Shown here one piece after another: positions 1 to 10,747 of a DNA stretch of 64,000 nucleotides; position 1 is the stretch's first letter, and the number at the start of each line of letters is the position of its first letter. The stretch is from Hydrogenophilales bacterium. GTDB lineage: Bacteria; Pseudomonadota; Gammaproteobacteria; Burkholderiales; Thiobacillaceae. The stretch is taken from positions 134,706 through 198,705 of the forward strand of contig JADJYY010000005.1 in NCBI GenBank assembly GCA_016719465.1. Direction: 5' to 3'. The position numbers and the translations under genes are program-made. The notes under the pieces are model-generated. The model was not told the origin of the DNA and made no database searches. It saw only the letters and a program-made list of their open reading frames with translations.

Positions 1-276
1 CGCGGCGTGGCGGTGGTGGTGAACCGGCCCTTCGACGGCGGCGACCTGTTCCACCGCGTGGCCGGCCGACCCCTGCCGCCCTGGGCCGCCGAGATCGATT
101 GCGCCAACTGGGCCCAGTTCTTCCTGAAGTGGGTGGTGAGCCATGCCGCCGTCACCTGCGCGATACCGGCCACCACCAACCCCGATCACCTGGACGAGAA
201 CATGGGCGCCGGCCTGGGGCGCATGCCGGACGCGGCCATGCGGCGTCGCATGCGGGAATACTTGTCGCGGGCGTGA
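1..276 (+). CDS. Aldo/keto reductase family protein, C-terminal part only
   Basis: The reading frame is open from the left edge, so the N-terminal two thirds, with the catalytic Tyr/Lys/His/Asp, lies outside the window. What is visible is the last ~90 residues. They include the end of the TIM barrel and the cofactor-contact stretch around residues 45-66 (AIPATTNPDHLDEN). That stretch matches the IPGxxxxxHLxEN signature of NAD(P)H-dependent aldo/keto reductases, where it binds the 2'-phosphate and adenine. The C-terminus is short and ends in an Arg-rich helix. The substrate cannot be inferred. The family call is fairly sure, the exact function is not. Confidence 0.7.
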   Translation, partial: RGVAVVVNRPFDGGDLFHRVAGRPLPPWAAEIDCANWAQFFLKWVVSHAAVTCAIPATTNPDHLDENMGAGLGRMPDAAMRRRMREYLSRA

Positions 277-384
277 TCTTGGGGCTGAGGTCGGCTTGGC
301 CAGCGCTTTCGTGCGGGTAGCAAACCAGCTTCCATGACCGAGGCAGTGAATCCACTTCATGAGTGCGAGACGCTGAAGTTGGGT

Positions 385-422
385 GTAGCCTATTAGGCTC
401 CGATCGTATCTACAAAGGCTAC
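385..422. promoter_or_regulatory. Nested inverted repeats before the MNT-HEPN pair, candidate operator
   Basis: A perfect 6-bp inverted repeat, AGCCTA-T-TAGGCT, lies at 387-399. A second one, GTAGCC (385-390) with GGCTAC (417-422), encloses it and ends 3 bp before the chosen ATG at 426. The downstream protein begins with a winged-helix domain, so autoregulation at this site is plausible. Only the palindromes are seen; their function is inferred. Confidence 0.4.
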
Positions 423-425
423 GAA

Positions 426-1034
426 ATGCTTGCCCGTTTTCTCTTTGGCGAGTATCGCCAGAAGGTGTTCACCCTGTTGCTTTTGCATCCGGAGCAGCGC
501 TATCACGTGCGTGAAATCGCCCGCCTGACCGCCACCTCGGCGGGAACGCTGCACAAGGAGCTGGCGCGGCTGGCCTCGGCCGGCATCCTTGTCCGGGAAG
601 AGGTTGGCAACCAGGTGCGTTACGGCGCGAATCGACAGTGCCCCATTTTCCCGGAACTGGCGGGCATCCTGCGCAAGACGGCGGGCCTCGGTGATGTGTT
701 GAGGGAAGCCCTGGCTGGCTTGAGCGGCCGCATCACGCTGGCACTGGTGTTCGGTTCCGTGGCGCGCGGTGAAGAGGGTCCCCGCAGCGATGTGGATGTG
801 TTGCTGGTGGGCGAACTTGGGTTCGCGGAGGCGGTGGGGGCGCTACATGAGGCACAGAATCTCGTTGGCCGGGAAATCAATCCGGTGGTGCTGTCACCCG
901 CCGAGTTCCGGAGAAAGGCGAGCCAGGGCGATGTCTTCCTCGCCGAAGTGTTGGCACAAGAAAAACTGTTTCTGATGGGAGATGAACATGACTTTGGAAA
1001 ACTTGCTGGCGATCCGCCGCCTTGTGCGGCATGA
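426..1034 (+). CDS. Winged-helix and MNT-type nucleotidyltransferase fusion (antitoxin-like)
   Basis: This is a 202-residue protein with two domains. Residues ~10-70 form a winged helix of the kind often annotated for ArsR-like or transcriptional-regulator NTases (HVREIARLTATSAGTLHKEL). Residues ~100-185 form a minimal nucleotidyltransferase domain with the signature G110-S111 followed by D122 and D124 (a GSx10DxD pattern). In MNT-HEPN modules this protein neutralises the HEPN toxin by AMPylating it. The start at 426 was chosen because the fold begins there and the palindromic site lies just upstream; an ATG at 363 is in frame but would read through that site. The gene overlaps the HEPN gene by 47 bp, as expected for a coupled toxin-antitoxin pair. 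The fused DNA-binding domain suggests it also represses its own promoter. Confidence 0.75.
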   Translation: MLARFLFGEYRQKVFTLLLLHPEQRYHVREIARLTATSAGTLHKELARLASAGILVREEVGNQVRYGANRQCPIFPELAGILRKTAGLGDVLREALAGLSGRITLALVFGSVARGEEGPRSDVDVLLVGELGFAEAVGALHEAQNLVGREINPVVLSPAEFRRKASQGDVFLAEVLAQEKLFLMGDEHDFGKLAGDPPPCAA

Positions 1035-1413
1035 GGCTGGGCGCGATGCCATCCTGAAACTGTTGTCGTCGGCGCGGCGCAATCTGGCCGACGCCGGGGT
1101 CACCTCGATCAGCGCGGAAAACCATTTCGATGCCGCCTACAAGGCCATTATGCAATGCGCAATGGCCGCGCTCTGGGCCAAGGGCTATCGTACTTCCACC
1201 AGCGAGCCGGGCCACCACCAGACCGCCATCCAGGCGCTACCGCTGACGTTGGCGCTCGAAAGTTCCACCGTCATCGTCCTCGACGCGTTGCGCAAGCAGC
1301 GCAATCTCAACGATTACACCGGCGAAGGCGTCAGCGATGCGCTGCTCGCGGAATGCCTGACCCAGGCGGAAGCCCTGTTGCGGCATACCCGGAATGCCAT
1401 CGGAGTGTCCTGA
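988..1413 (+). CDS. HEPN domain protein, probable toxin partner of the MNT protein
   Basis: This 141-residue all-helical protein resembles the SAV_6107-like HEPN group. HEPN proteins are usually ribonucleases with an Rx4-6H motif on the last helices. Here the corresponding place reads R105-N106-L-N-D-Y110, so an Arg-Asn pair is present but the His is replaced by Tyr. The ATG at 988 is preferred over the one at 982 because the GGGAG at 977-981 then sits 6 bp upstream. The overlap with the preceding nucleotidyltransferase gene suggests translational coupling. Catalytic activity is uncertain given the altered motif; a regulatory or substrate-binding HEPN is the alternative. Confidence 0.65.
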   Translation: MTLENLLAIRRLVRHEAGRDAILKLLSSARRNLADAGVTSISAENHFDAAYKAIMQCAMAALWAKGYRTSTSEPGHHQTAIQALPLTLALESSTVIVLDALRKQRNLNDYTGEGVSDALLAECLTQAEALLRHTRNAIGVS

Positions 1414-1477
1414 AGCCGCCTTGCGCGAATGACCGAGCCTGGCCTGTTCGGCTTCGCGATGATGATTTCGGGTGTGG

Positions 1478-4294
<2,817 letters not shown>

Positions 4295-4349
4295 GGTGTT
4301 GGGCTTGCGGGAGGAAACGGCCAACTATACGCAAACATTCCCGCTCGCC

Positions 4350-4605
4350 TCAAACGTACGCCTCCCCCTCCTCACCTCCCCCGCTCGCGGGGGAGGAACT
4401 CTCTCCCTCCCCGTGGACGGGGAGCACCCTGAAGGCGTCCAGCACCTTCACCAGGTTTTCGCCCACCGCGCTGAACTCGGCTTCGGTGATCTTCAAGCCG
4501 GCGTGGGTGGTTTTCATGTCGCTGCCGGCGTAGGTGCGGGGCCCGCCGGTGGCGGCGCGGAGCTGTTCCTTGAGCTTGCCCGCGCAAGCGCCCGAGAGGC
4601 GACCC
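4350..4605 (-). pseudogene. Fragment of a group 1 truncated haemoglobin
   Basis: No full gene is present, but one minus-strand frame reads GKLKEQLRAATGGPRTYAGS and then MKTTHAGLKITEAEFSAV. This matches the E-to-H helix part of trHbN-type globins (compare the family pattern GGPxxYxGxxMxxxHxGxxI). The His in MKTTHAG corresponds to the proximal haem ligand F8. The A-B-C helices, with the B10 Tyr, are missing because the oppositely oriented hydrolase gene starts at 4613. The C-terminus has lost the last helix and runs into GC-rich repeat sequence before a TGA at 4350-4352. No start codon or ribosome site fits. It is best read as a relic truncated at both ends. Confidence 0.7.
4362..4430. repeat. 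GC-rich hairpin repeat, copy 1
   Basis: This stretch consists of short C-tracts and matching G-tracts, for example CCCCCGCTCGCGGGGG at 4378-4393 and TCCCCGTGGACGGGGA a little further on. A closely similar block lies at 15368-15435, also directly after a gene end. It looks like a dispersed intergenic repeat that can fold into hairpins and may act as a transcription terminator. Confidence 0.5.
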
Positions 4606-4612
4606 GCCGATA

Positions 4613-5587
4613 ATGGATCCCATGACCCTGTCCGTACCCTACGTCGCCCCGGCCTGGCTGCCCGGCGGCCACGCGCAAACGCTCTACGCGGTGCTCCTGC
4701 GTCGCCCGCGGCCGCCTTACCGGCGCGAGCGGTGGGAGCTCGCGGATGGGGATTTTCTCGACCTGGACTGGCTGGACGGGCCCGCCGACGCCCCCCTGGT
4801 GGTGCTGTTCCATGGTTTGGAGGGGAATTCGCGGGGGCATTACGCCAGTTTCCTGATGGACGCCCTGGGCCGCCGGAGCTGGCGCGGCGTGGTGCCCCAT
4901 TTCCGGGGCTGCTCGGGGGAGCCGAACCGCCTGCCCCGGGCCTACCACTCGGGCGACAGCGCGGAAATCGGCCTGGTGCTGGAGCGCCTGCGGCGAGTCG
5001 CGGGGCGGGCGCCGCTGTATGCGGCGGGGGTGTCCCTGGGGGGCAATGCTCTGCTCAAATGGCTGGGCGAGCGGGGGGATGCGGCGGCCAACCTGGTCGC
5101 CGCCGCCGCCACGGTTTCCGCGCCCCTGGACTTGCCGGCGGCCGGGGCGGCGCTGGACCGGGGCATCACCCGGCTGTACACCGCCCATTTCCTCCGCTCC
5201 CTGAAGCGCAAGGCCCTGGGCAAGCTGGACCGCTACCCCGGCCTGCACGACGAGGCCGCGCTGCGGGCGGTGGACACCATCCGGGGGTTCGATGATCTGG
5301 TCACCGCCCGCCTGCATGGCTTCCGGGATGCGGCGGACTACTGGCGCCGCTCCGCCAGCAAACCCTGGCTGCGCCATATCCGGGTGCCCACCCTGGTCAT
5401 CAATGCCCGCAACGACCCGTTCATGCCGGGGGATGCGCTACCCGGTCGGGATGAAGTGTCCGAATGTGTGGTGCTGGATTTTTCCGACCAGGGCGGCCAT
5501 GTGGGTTTCGTCACGGGGCCTTTTCCCGGTGATTACCATTGGCTGCCGCAACGGGTGTTGAGTTTCCTCGCCGCCGCGTCCGCCTGA
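4613..5587 (+). CDS. YheT family alpha/beta hydrolase
   Basis: This 324-residue cytoplasmic protein belongs to the YheT/COG0429 group of alpha/beta hydrolases. The family N-terminus WLPGGHAQTLYA is present near residue 15. The oxyanion-hole region is LFHGLEGNSRGHYASF (about residues 63-78). The nucleophile elbow is GVSLGGNALLKW (Ser near 143). The catalytic Asp is in NARNDPFMP (near 264) and the His in DQGGHVGF (near 295). The true substrate of the family is unsettled, with esterase activity reported for relatives. A second ATG lies at 4622. The gene starts immediately beside the globin relic on the other strand. Confidence 0.88.
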   Translation: MDPMTLSVPYVAPAWLPGGHAQTLYAVLLRRPRPPYRRERWELADGDFLDLDWLDGPADAPLVVLFHGLEGNSRGHYASFLMDALGRRSWRGVVPHFRGCSGEPNRLPRAYHSGDSAEIGLVLERLRRVAGRAPLYAAGVSLGGNALLKWLGERGDAAANLVAAAATVSAPLDLPAAGAALDRGITRLYTAHFLRSLKRKALGKLDRYPGLHDEAALRAVDTIRGFDDLVTARLHGFRDAADYWRRSASKPWLRHIRVPTLVINARNDPFMPGDALPGRDEVSECVVLDFSDQGGHVGFVTGPFPGDYHWLPQRVLSFLAAASA

Positions 5588-5679
5588 CGGGGAGGCAGCA
5601 TGCCGGCCCCATGGAAATGGCCGGACAGTGGGGCGGGCGGATTGCTAGAATCCGCCGTCTTCGAATTCCGAGCACTCCC

Positions 5680-7068
5680 GTGTCCCGCCTCCTGGACCCC
5701 GTCTCTCAGAAAGAACGCCGCGCCGCCATTTCCCTGGCGAGCATTTTCGGTTTGCGCATGCTGGGCATGTTCCTCATCCTGCCGGTGTTCGCCCTGTACG
5801 CGAAAACCCTGCCGGGGGGCGAGGACCATACCCTGGTGGGCCTGGCCCTGGGCATGTACGGCCTGACCCAGGCGGCGTTGATGATCCCCTTCGGCATGGC
5901 CTCGGATCGGCTGGGGCGCAAGCCGGTGATCATCGTCGGCCTGGTCATCTTCGCCCTGGGCAGTTTCGTCGCCGCCTACGCCGATACCCTGGCCGGGGTC
6001 ATCCTGGGGCGGGCCCTGCAGGGCGCCGGGGCCATCTCGGCGGCGGTCACCGCCCTGCTGGCCGACCTGACGCGGGAGGAGAAGCGCACTCAGGCCATGG
6101 CCATGATCGGCAGCACCATCGGCCTGGCCTTCGCCTTTTCCCTGGCGGCGGGGCCGGCCTTCTACCGCTGGATCGGCATCCCCGGCATCTTCGCCATGAC
6201 CGGGGTGCTGGCCCTGCTGGCCATCCTGGTGATCAAGTACGTCACCCCCGACCCGGGCCGGACGGCCTTCCACTCGGACGCGGAGGCTAATCCGGCGCGC
6301 CTCAAGGATGTATTGCGCAATCCCGAGCTGCTGCGCCTCAACTGGGGCATCTTCGCCCTGCACGCCGCCCAGATGGCCATGTTCGTGGTCGTGCCCTTCG
6401 CCCTGGTGAACGGTGGCCTCGATGGCGAGCACCACTGGCAGGTGTACCTGCCGGTGCTGCTGGCTTCCTTCGCGCTGATGGTGCCGGCCATCATCTACGG
6501 GGAAAAGCGCGGCGAGCTGAAGCGGGTGTTCGTCTCCGCCGTGGCCCTCATGTTCGCGGCCCAGATGGGCCTGGCCTTCACCATGGACCTGTTCTGGGGC
6601 GTGGTGGCCGCCCTGTTCGCCTACTTCGTGGCCTTCAACATCCTGGAAGCCACCCTGCCGTCGCTGATCTCCAAGATCGCCCCGCCCGAGGCCAAGGGCA
6701 CGGCCATGGGCGTGTACAACACCTCCCAGGCGTTTGGGTTATTCTTCGGCGGCGTGGCGGGGGGCTGGCTGGCCCAGCATCATGGCTACGGTGTGGTGTT
6801 CGCGTTCTGCGCCGGCCTCATGCTGGTGTGGCTGGTGCTGGCGGCGCGCATGGTCCCGCCGCCGCGGGTCAAGACCCAGATGTTCCATGTGGGGCCCCTG
6901 TCCGAGGAAAGCACCCGGCGATTGCTGGCCCGGCTTCCCGTGTTCGCCGGTGTCGAGGCCGTCACCGTGCTGCCCGAGGAGGGCGCGGTGCTGCTCAAGG
7001 TGGCGCAGACCGGCTGGGACGAGGAAGGGGTTCGTCATCTGTTATCGCAAATTTCTGAAGGGGGATAG
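5680..7068 (+). CDS. yajR: MFS transporter of the YajR type
   Basis: This is a 462-residue inner-membrane carrier with 12 predicted transmembrane helices. The N-terminal FGLRMLGMFLILPVFALY helix, motif A (DRLGRKPVI) in loop 2-3 and GRALQGAGAISAAVTALLAD closely follow E. coli YajR. After the last helix, about 65 residues form the soluble C-terminal domain typical of YajR (the ferredoxin-like YAM domain, ending in LLSQISEGG). The substrate is unknown. A GTG at 5680 is chosen because the family N-terminus begins there; a longer in-frame start would overlap the hydrolase gene. The stop is 2 bp before ssb, so the two are probably co-transcribed. Confidence 0.88.
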   Translation: MSRLLDPVSQKERRAAISLASIFGLRMLGMFLILPVFALYAKTLPGGEDHTLVGLALGMYGLTQAALMIPFGMASDRLGRKPVIIVGLVIFALGSFVAAYADTLAGVILGRALQGAGAISAAVTALLADLTREEKRTQAMAMIGSTIGLAFAFSLAAGPAFYRWIGIPGIFAMTGVLALLAILVIKYVTPDPGRTAFHSDAEANPARLKDVLRNPELLRLNWGIFALHAAQMAMFVVVPFALVNGGLDGEHHWQVYLPVLLASFALMVPAIIYGEKRGELKRVFVSAVALMFAAQMGLAFTMDLFWGVVAALFAYFVAFNILEATLPSLISKIAPPEAKGTAMGVYNTSQAFGLFFGGVAGGWLAQHHGYGVVFAFCAGLMLVWLVLAARMVPPPRVKTQMFHVGPLSEESTRRLLARLPVFAGVEAVTVLPEEGAVLLKVAQTGWDEEGVRHLLSQISEGG

Positions 7069-7070
7069 TC

Positions 7071-7535
7071 ATGGCTTCGGTCAATAAGGTCATTCTCATC
7101 GGCAATCTGGGCCGTGATCCGGAAATCCGTTACCTGCCCAGCGGCGATGCCGTCGCCAACCTGCGCATCGCCACCACGGACAAGTTCAAGGACAAGTCCG
7201 GCGAGCCGCAGGAAGTCACCGAGTGGCATTCGGTGGCCTTCTTCGGCAAGCAGGCGGAAATCTGCGGCCAGTACCTGAAGAAGGGCAGCCAGATTTACGT
7301 GGAAGGCAGCCTGCGCACCCGCAAGTGGCAGGACAAGGACGGCAACGACCGCTACACCACCGAGATTCGCGGCGACCGCATGCAGATGCTGGGTAGCCGG
7401 GGCGGCGGCGGTGGCGGTGGCGGCGGCATGGCCGACTTCGATTCGCCTCCCGCCGACAACGCGCCGCGCGGCAAGCCGGCCCCATCCGGCGGCGGCGAGG
7501 GCTTCGGCGACATGGACGACGACATCCCGTTCTGA
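7071..7535 (+). CDS. ssb: Single-stranded DNA-binding protein
   Basis: This is a 154-residue SSB. Residues 1-107 form the OB fold (MASVNKVILIGNLGRDPEIR, then WHSVAFFGKQAE). A Gly-rich linker (about nine Gly in a row near 110-118) leads to the acidic tip DDDIPF, which recruits replication and repair partners. It coats single-stranded DNA as a tetramer. A GGGGA ribosome site sits just upstream of the ATG and the gene follows yajR by 2 bp. The assignment is secure. Confidence 0.97.
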   Translation: MASVNKVILIGNLGRDPEIRYLPSGDAVANLRIATTDKFKDKSGEPQEVTEWHSVAFFGKQAEICGQYLKKGSQIYVEGSLRTRKWQDKDGNDRYTTEIRGDRMQMLGSRGGGGGGGGGMADFDSPPADNAPRGKPAPSGGGEGFGDMDDDIPF

Positions 7536-7596
7536 TCGGGTCGCGCCGGTGGGCGCTCGCCCGAGACCACCGGCATCGCGTTGACTGGGAGAAACC

Positions 7597-8805
7597 ATGC
7601 AATCACGGCATCTGCCAGCCCTCATCGTATCCGTGTGGCTGGCCAACCCGGCCCAGGGGGCGGGTTTCGCCCTGATCGAGCAGAACGCCAGCGGCCTGGG
7701 CAACGCCTACGCCGGCCAGGCGGCCGTGGCGGAAGACGCCAGCACGATTTTCTTCAATCCGGCGGGGCTGACCTACGTCGAGGGCCGACAGGTGGTGGCG
7801 GCGGGGCACCTGATTATGCCCAGCGCCGAGTTCAGCGATGCCGGCAGCACCCTGGCCATCCGGGGGGACGGCGGCGACGCCGGCGTGACCGCGTTCGTGC
7901 CGAATTTCTACTACGCCATGGACGTGACCCCGGACCTCAAGTTCGGCCTGGGCGTGAACGCCCCCTTCGGCCTGACCACCGAATACGACGATACCTGGGC
8001 CGGCCAGGTCCAGGCCATCAAGTCCGACCTGAAAACCGTCAATGTCAATCCGGCCCTGGGCTGGCGGGTGAATGACCGCTTGTCCCTGGGTTTCGGCCTG
8101 AATTGGCAATACATCGAGGCGGAACTGACCCAGGCCGCCGGCGCCGCCGTCAATCCCCCCGAGGCGAGGATGGAAGGCGATGACGCGAGCTGGGGCTGGA
8201 ACATCGGGGCCCTGTGGGATATCGACGGCTTCAACAGGTTGGGGATCGCCTACCGCGCCGCCATCGACCATAGCCTGGAGGGAAAGTTGAAGACCCCCCT
8301 GGGCGCCACGCCGGTGTATGCCGACGTCGAGATGCCGGCCAGCGCGTCCCTCAGTTATTGGCGCCGACTCTCGCCGGCCTGGGAGTTGCTCGCCGACCTG
8401 ACCTGGACCGAGTGGAGCAGCTTCGAGAAACTCGACGTCGTCAGGAAATCGGACGATGCCGTGCTCAGCCACATTCCCGAGATGTGGGAAAACGCGTGGC
8501 GCTATTCCCTGGGCCTGACCTATCGCCCCAGCCGGGCATGGACCTGGCGCTCCGGCCTGGCCTACGACGAAACCCCGGTGCCCGACGCGGCCCATCGCAC
8601 GGCCCGGATTCCCGACGCTGATCGCCTGTGGGTCGCCCTGGGCGGCCAGTACCGCTTCAGCCCGAAAGCGGCGGTGGATTTCGGCTACGCCCAACTGTTC
8701 GTGAAGGACGCCCACATCGTTCACGTCAACAACGGGACCTTGCTGCGCGGCAACTACGCTAGCCGGATCGACATCCTCGGCGCCCAGTACACCCACAGCT
8801 TCTGA
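7597..8805 (+). CDS. FadL/OmpP1 family outer-membrane transporter
   Basis: This 402-residue protein begins with a signal peptide of about 21 residues (cleavage likely after NPAQGA). It continues with the family hallmark FALIEQNASGLGNAYAGQAA and FFNPAGLTY, which form the N-terminal hatch of FadL-type barrels. The C-terminus is an amphipathic strand ending in Phe (YTHSF), as needed for BAM-dependent assembly. FadL channels take up long-chain fatty acids or other hydrophobic compounds such as toluene. The next gene, 8 bp downstream, is a fatty-acid-activating enzyme, which supports fatty-acid uptake. Confidence 0.88.
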   Translation: MQSRHLPALIVSVWLANPAQGAGFALIEQNASGLGNAYAGQAAVAEDASTIFFNPAGLTYVEGRQVVAAGHLIMPSAEFSDAGSTLAIRGDGGDAGVTAFVPNFYYAMDVTPDLKFGLGVNAPFGLTTEYDDTWAGQVQAIKSDLKTVNVNPALGWRVNDRLSLGFGLNWQYIEAELTQAAGAAVNPPEARMEGDDASWGWNIGALWDIDGFNRLGIAYRAAIDHSLEGKLKTPLGATPVYADVEMPASASLSYWRRLSPAWELLADLTWTEWSSFEKLDVVRKSDDAVLSHIPEMWENAWRYSLGLTYRPSRAWTWRSGLAYDETPVPDAAHRTARIPDADRLWVALGGQYRFSPKAAVDFGYAQLFVKDAHIVHVNNGTLLRGNYASRIDILGAQYTHSF

Positions 8806-8813
8806 GGGCGCCC

Positions 8814-10391
8814 ATGCACACGACCCTGTTTTCCGCCCTGGTCAAGGCCTGCGAGGAACATGGCCGCGACACGCCCGGCCAGTGGGAGGACATGAAGCCG
8901 GGCAGCTACAGCTACGGCGACCTGCTGAAGATGACCCTGGCCCTGGGTCGGCTGGCCGGCAAGGTGACGGCGCCGGGGGAACACGTGGGCGTGCTGATGC
9001 CCAACATGGCCTCGACGGTGGCCCTGGCCATCGGCCTGTCGGCCATGGGGCGCGTGCCCTGCATGCTCAATTACACCGCGGGCACCGACGGCATGCAGGC
9101 GGCGTGCCACACGGCGGGAATCCGCCGGGTGTTCACCTCCCGGCTGTTCCTGAAGAAGGCGGGACTGGAACAGCAGGTGGCCCAGCTTGCCGGCCTGGAG
9201 CTGATCTGGCTGGAGGACCTGCGGGAGCGTTTCGGCCTGCTCGACAAGGCCTGGCTGATGGGCTTCGCCCTGTGGTTCCCGGAAACGGCCATGCCCGAGG
9301 GTGACCCGGAGGCCCCGGCGGTGGTGCTGTTCACCTCCGGCACGGAGGGCAAGCCCAAGGGCGTGGTGCTGTCCCACCGGGCCCTGCTCGCCAACGTCGA
9401 CCAGGTGATCGGGCTCCTGCGTTTTTCCACGCGCGATGTGGTGTTCAACAGTTTGCCGATCTTCCATTCCTTCGGACTTACCGCCGGCACCCTGGTGCCC
9501 CTGGTCACCGGTTCCCGGCTGGTGATCTATCCCAGCCCGCTGCACTTCAAGGAGATTCCCAAGCTGGTGCGCGACCGGGGCGCCACGGTGCTGTTCGGCA
9601 CCAGCACCTTCTTCAACCACTACGCTCGCAACGCCGAGGCGGGCGATTTCGCTTCCCTGAAATACGTCGTGGCCGGGGCCGAGAAGCTCGCCGTCCCGGT
9701 TCGCCAGGCCTGGAAAGAGCGTTTCGGCATCGACATCCTGGAAGGCTACGGCGTCACCGAAACCGCCCCGGTCCTGTCCTGCAACCGGCCTTCGGACAAC
9801 CGGCCGGGCACGGTGGGGCGACTGGTGGCCGGCGTCGAGGCGCGACTGGTGCCGGTGCCCGGCATCGAGCGCGGCGGCGAACTGCATGTGCGCGGCCCCA
9901 ACCTCATGTCCGGCTATTACCGTTATGACGCCCCGCGCGTGCTGGAGCCGCCCCGCTCCGAGGTCGGCGAGGGCTGGTACGACACCGGCGACGTGGTGGA
10001 GATGGACGCCGACGGCTTCCTTTCCATCCAGGGCCGGCTGAAGCGCTTCGCCAAGGTGGCCGGTGAAATGGTTTCCCTGGAACTGGCCGAGACCATCGCC
10101 CGGGTGGTGTCCTCGGAGCAGGTCCACGCCGCCACCTGCATTTCCGACACGGGCCGGGGCGAGGTGATCGTCCTGTTCACCACCGATTCCGATCTCACCC
10201 GCGAGCAGATGGCCGCCGTCGCCCGGGGCCTGGGCTACCCGGAGATCTGCCTGCCGAAGAAGATCGACGTGGTGGAGGAGTTGCCGGTGCTGGGTACCGG
10301 CAAGATCGACTACTTCCGCCTGCAGCAACTGGCCGCGCGCTTGCACTTGAAACCATCCGATGAAGCTAAATATAAGAAACCGTTGATATAA
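8814..10391 (+). CDS. AMP-forming acyl-acyl-carrier or acyl-CoA synthetase, Aas-like
   Basis: This 525-residue ANL-superfamily enzyme activates fatty acids by adenylation. The AMP-binding motif FTSGTEGKPKGV lies at residues 171-182, followed by GYGVTE near 311 and YDTGD near 388. Near the C-terminus the lysine motif is GTGKIDYFRLQQLA, with the catalytic Lys present. The sequence most resembles the synthetase half of Aas (2-acylglycerophosphoethanolamine acyltransferase/acyl-ACP synthetase) but lacks the acyltransferase half. It sits 8 bp behind the FadL-like gene, so import and activation of exogenous fatty acids is a coherent reading. Whether the acceptor is CoA or ACP cannot be told. Confidence 0.82.
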   Translation: MHTTLFSALVKACEEHGRDTPGQWEDMKPGSYSYGDLLKMTLALGRLAGKVTAPGEHVGVLMPNMASTVALAIGLSAMGRVPCMLNYTAGTDGMQAACHTAGIRRVFTSRLFLKKAGLEQQVAQLAGLELIWLEDLRERFGLLDKAWLMGFALWFPETAMPEGDPEAPAVVLFTSGTEGKPKGVVLSHRALLANVDQVIGLLRFSTRDVVFNSLPIFHSFGLTAGTLVPLVTGSRLVIYPSPLHFKEIPKLVRDRGATVLFGTSTFFNHYARNAEAGDFASLKYVVAGAEKLAVPVRQAWKERFGIDILEGYGVTETAPVLSCNRPSDNRPGTVGRLVAGVEARLVPVPGIERGGELHVRGPNLMSGYYRYDAPRVLEPPRSEVGEGWYDTGDVVEMDADGFLSIQGRLKRFAKVAGEMVSLELAETIARVVSSEQVHAATCISDTGRGEVIVLFTTDSDLTREQMAAVARGLGYPEICLPKKIDVVEELPVLGTGKIDYFRLQQLAARLHLKPSDEAKYKKPLI

Positions 10392-10392
10392 T
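10384..10392 (+). promoter_or_regulatory. Extended -10 promoter candidate for fmdB-DUF502-aspS
   Basis: The sequence TTGATATAAT contains a perfect TATAAT at 10387-10392 preceded by TG one base away (an extended -10). No good -35 is present at the usual distance. Transcription would start near 10399, about 20 bp before the fmdB ATG. It overlaps the stop codon of the synthetase gene. Confidence 0.45.
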
Positions 10393-10419
10393 TCGTCGAC
10401 TAACGATCAGGAGTCAGCC

Positions 10420-10671
10420 ATGCCCATCTACGCCTACAAGTGTGCCGATTGCGGCTTCGAGCAGGATGTCATGCAGAAGATGAGCGACGCCCCGCTCAGC
10501 GAGTGCCCTTCCTGCGGCAAGCCCGCCTTCACCAAGCAGTTGTCCGCCGCCGGCTTCCAGTTGAAGGGTTCCGGCTACTACGCCACCGATTTCAAGAACA
10601 GCGGCGCCAAGCCCGCCGAGGCGCCGTCGCCGGCCTGCGGCACCGGCGCCTGCCCGGCCTGCGCCGGCTGA
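10420..10671 (+). CDS. FmdB family zinc-ribbon protein
   Basis: This small 83-residue protein begins MPIYAYKCADCGFE and has a second pair CPSCG at about residue 30. The two CxxC knuckles make a typical FmdB zinc ribbon. The C-terminus adds ACGTGACPACAG, a further Cys-rich tail with a CxxC. The family was first described as a regulator of formamidase genes but its general role is unclear. AGGAG precedes the ATG. It heads a conserved betaproteobacterial string with a DUF502 membrane protein and aspS. Confidence 0.9.
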   Translation: MPIYAYKCADCGFEQDVMQKMSDAPLSECPSCGKPAFTKQLSAAGFQLKGSGYYATDFKNSGAKPAEAPSPACGTGACPACAG

Positions 10672-10685
10672 AGTCGTCCGACCCC

Positions 10686-10723
10686 ATGAATCGGGCAAAC
10701 GCATCGGCGTTTGCCCGATTCAT
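10686..10723. terminator. Perfect 17-bp hairpin between fmdB and the DUF502 gene
   Basis: Arms at 10686-10702 and 10707-10723 are exact reverse complements with a four-base ATCG loop. Each arm begins ATGAATCGGGCAAACGC read from outside. A short T-containing stretch (TTGTTC) follows, so it could attenuate or terminate transcription. It could also be a REP-like or transposon-derived palindrome, since such perfect long arms are unusual for a plain terminator. Confidence 0.55.
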
Positions 10724-10747
10724 TTGTTCGACAGCCTGAAAGCCACG

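Noticed and set aside
10680..10740. Short mirrored peptides beginning MNRANA on both strands
   Set aside because: They are a by-product of the perfect palindrome, which reads the same on both strands, and not genes.
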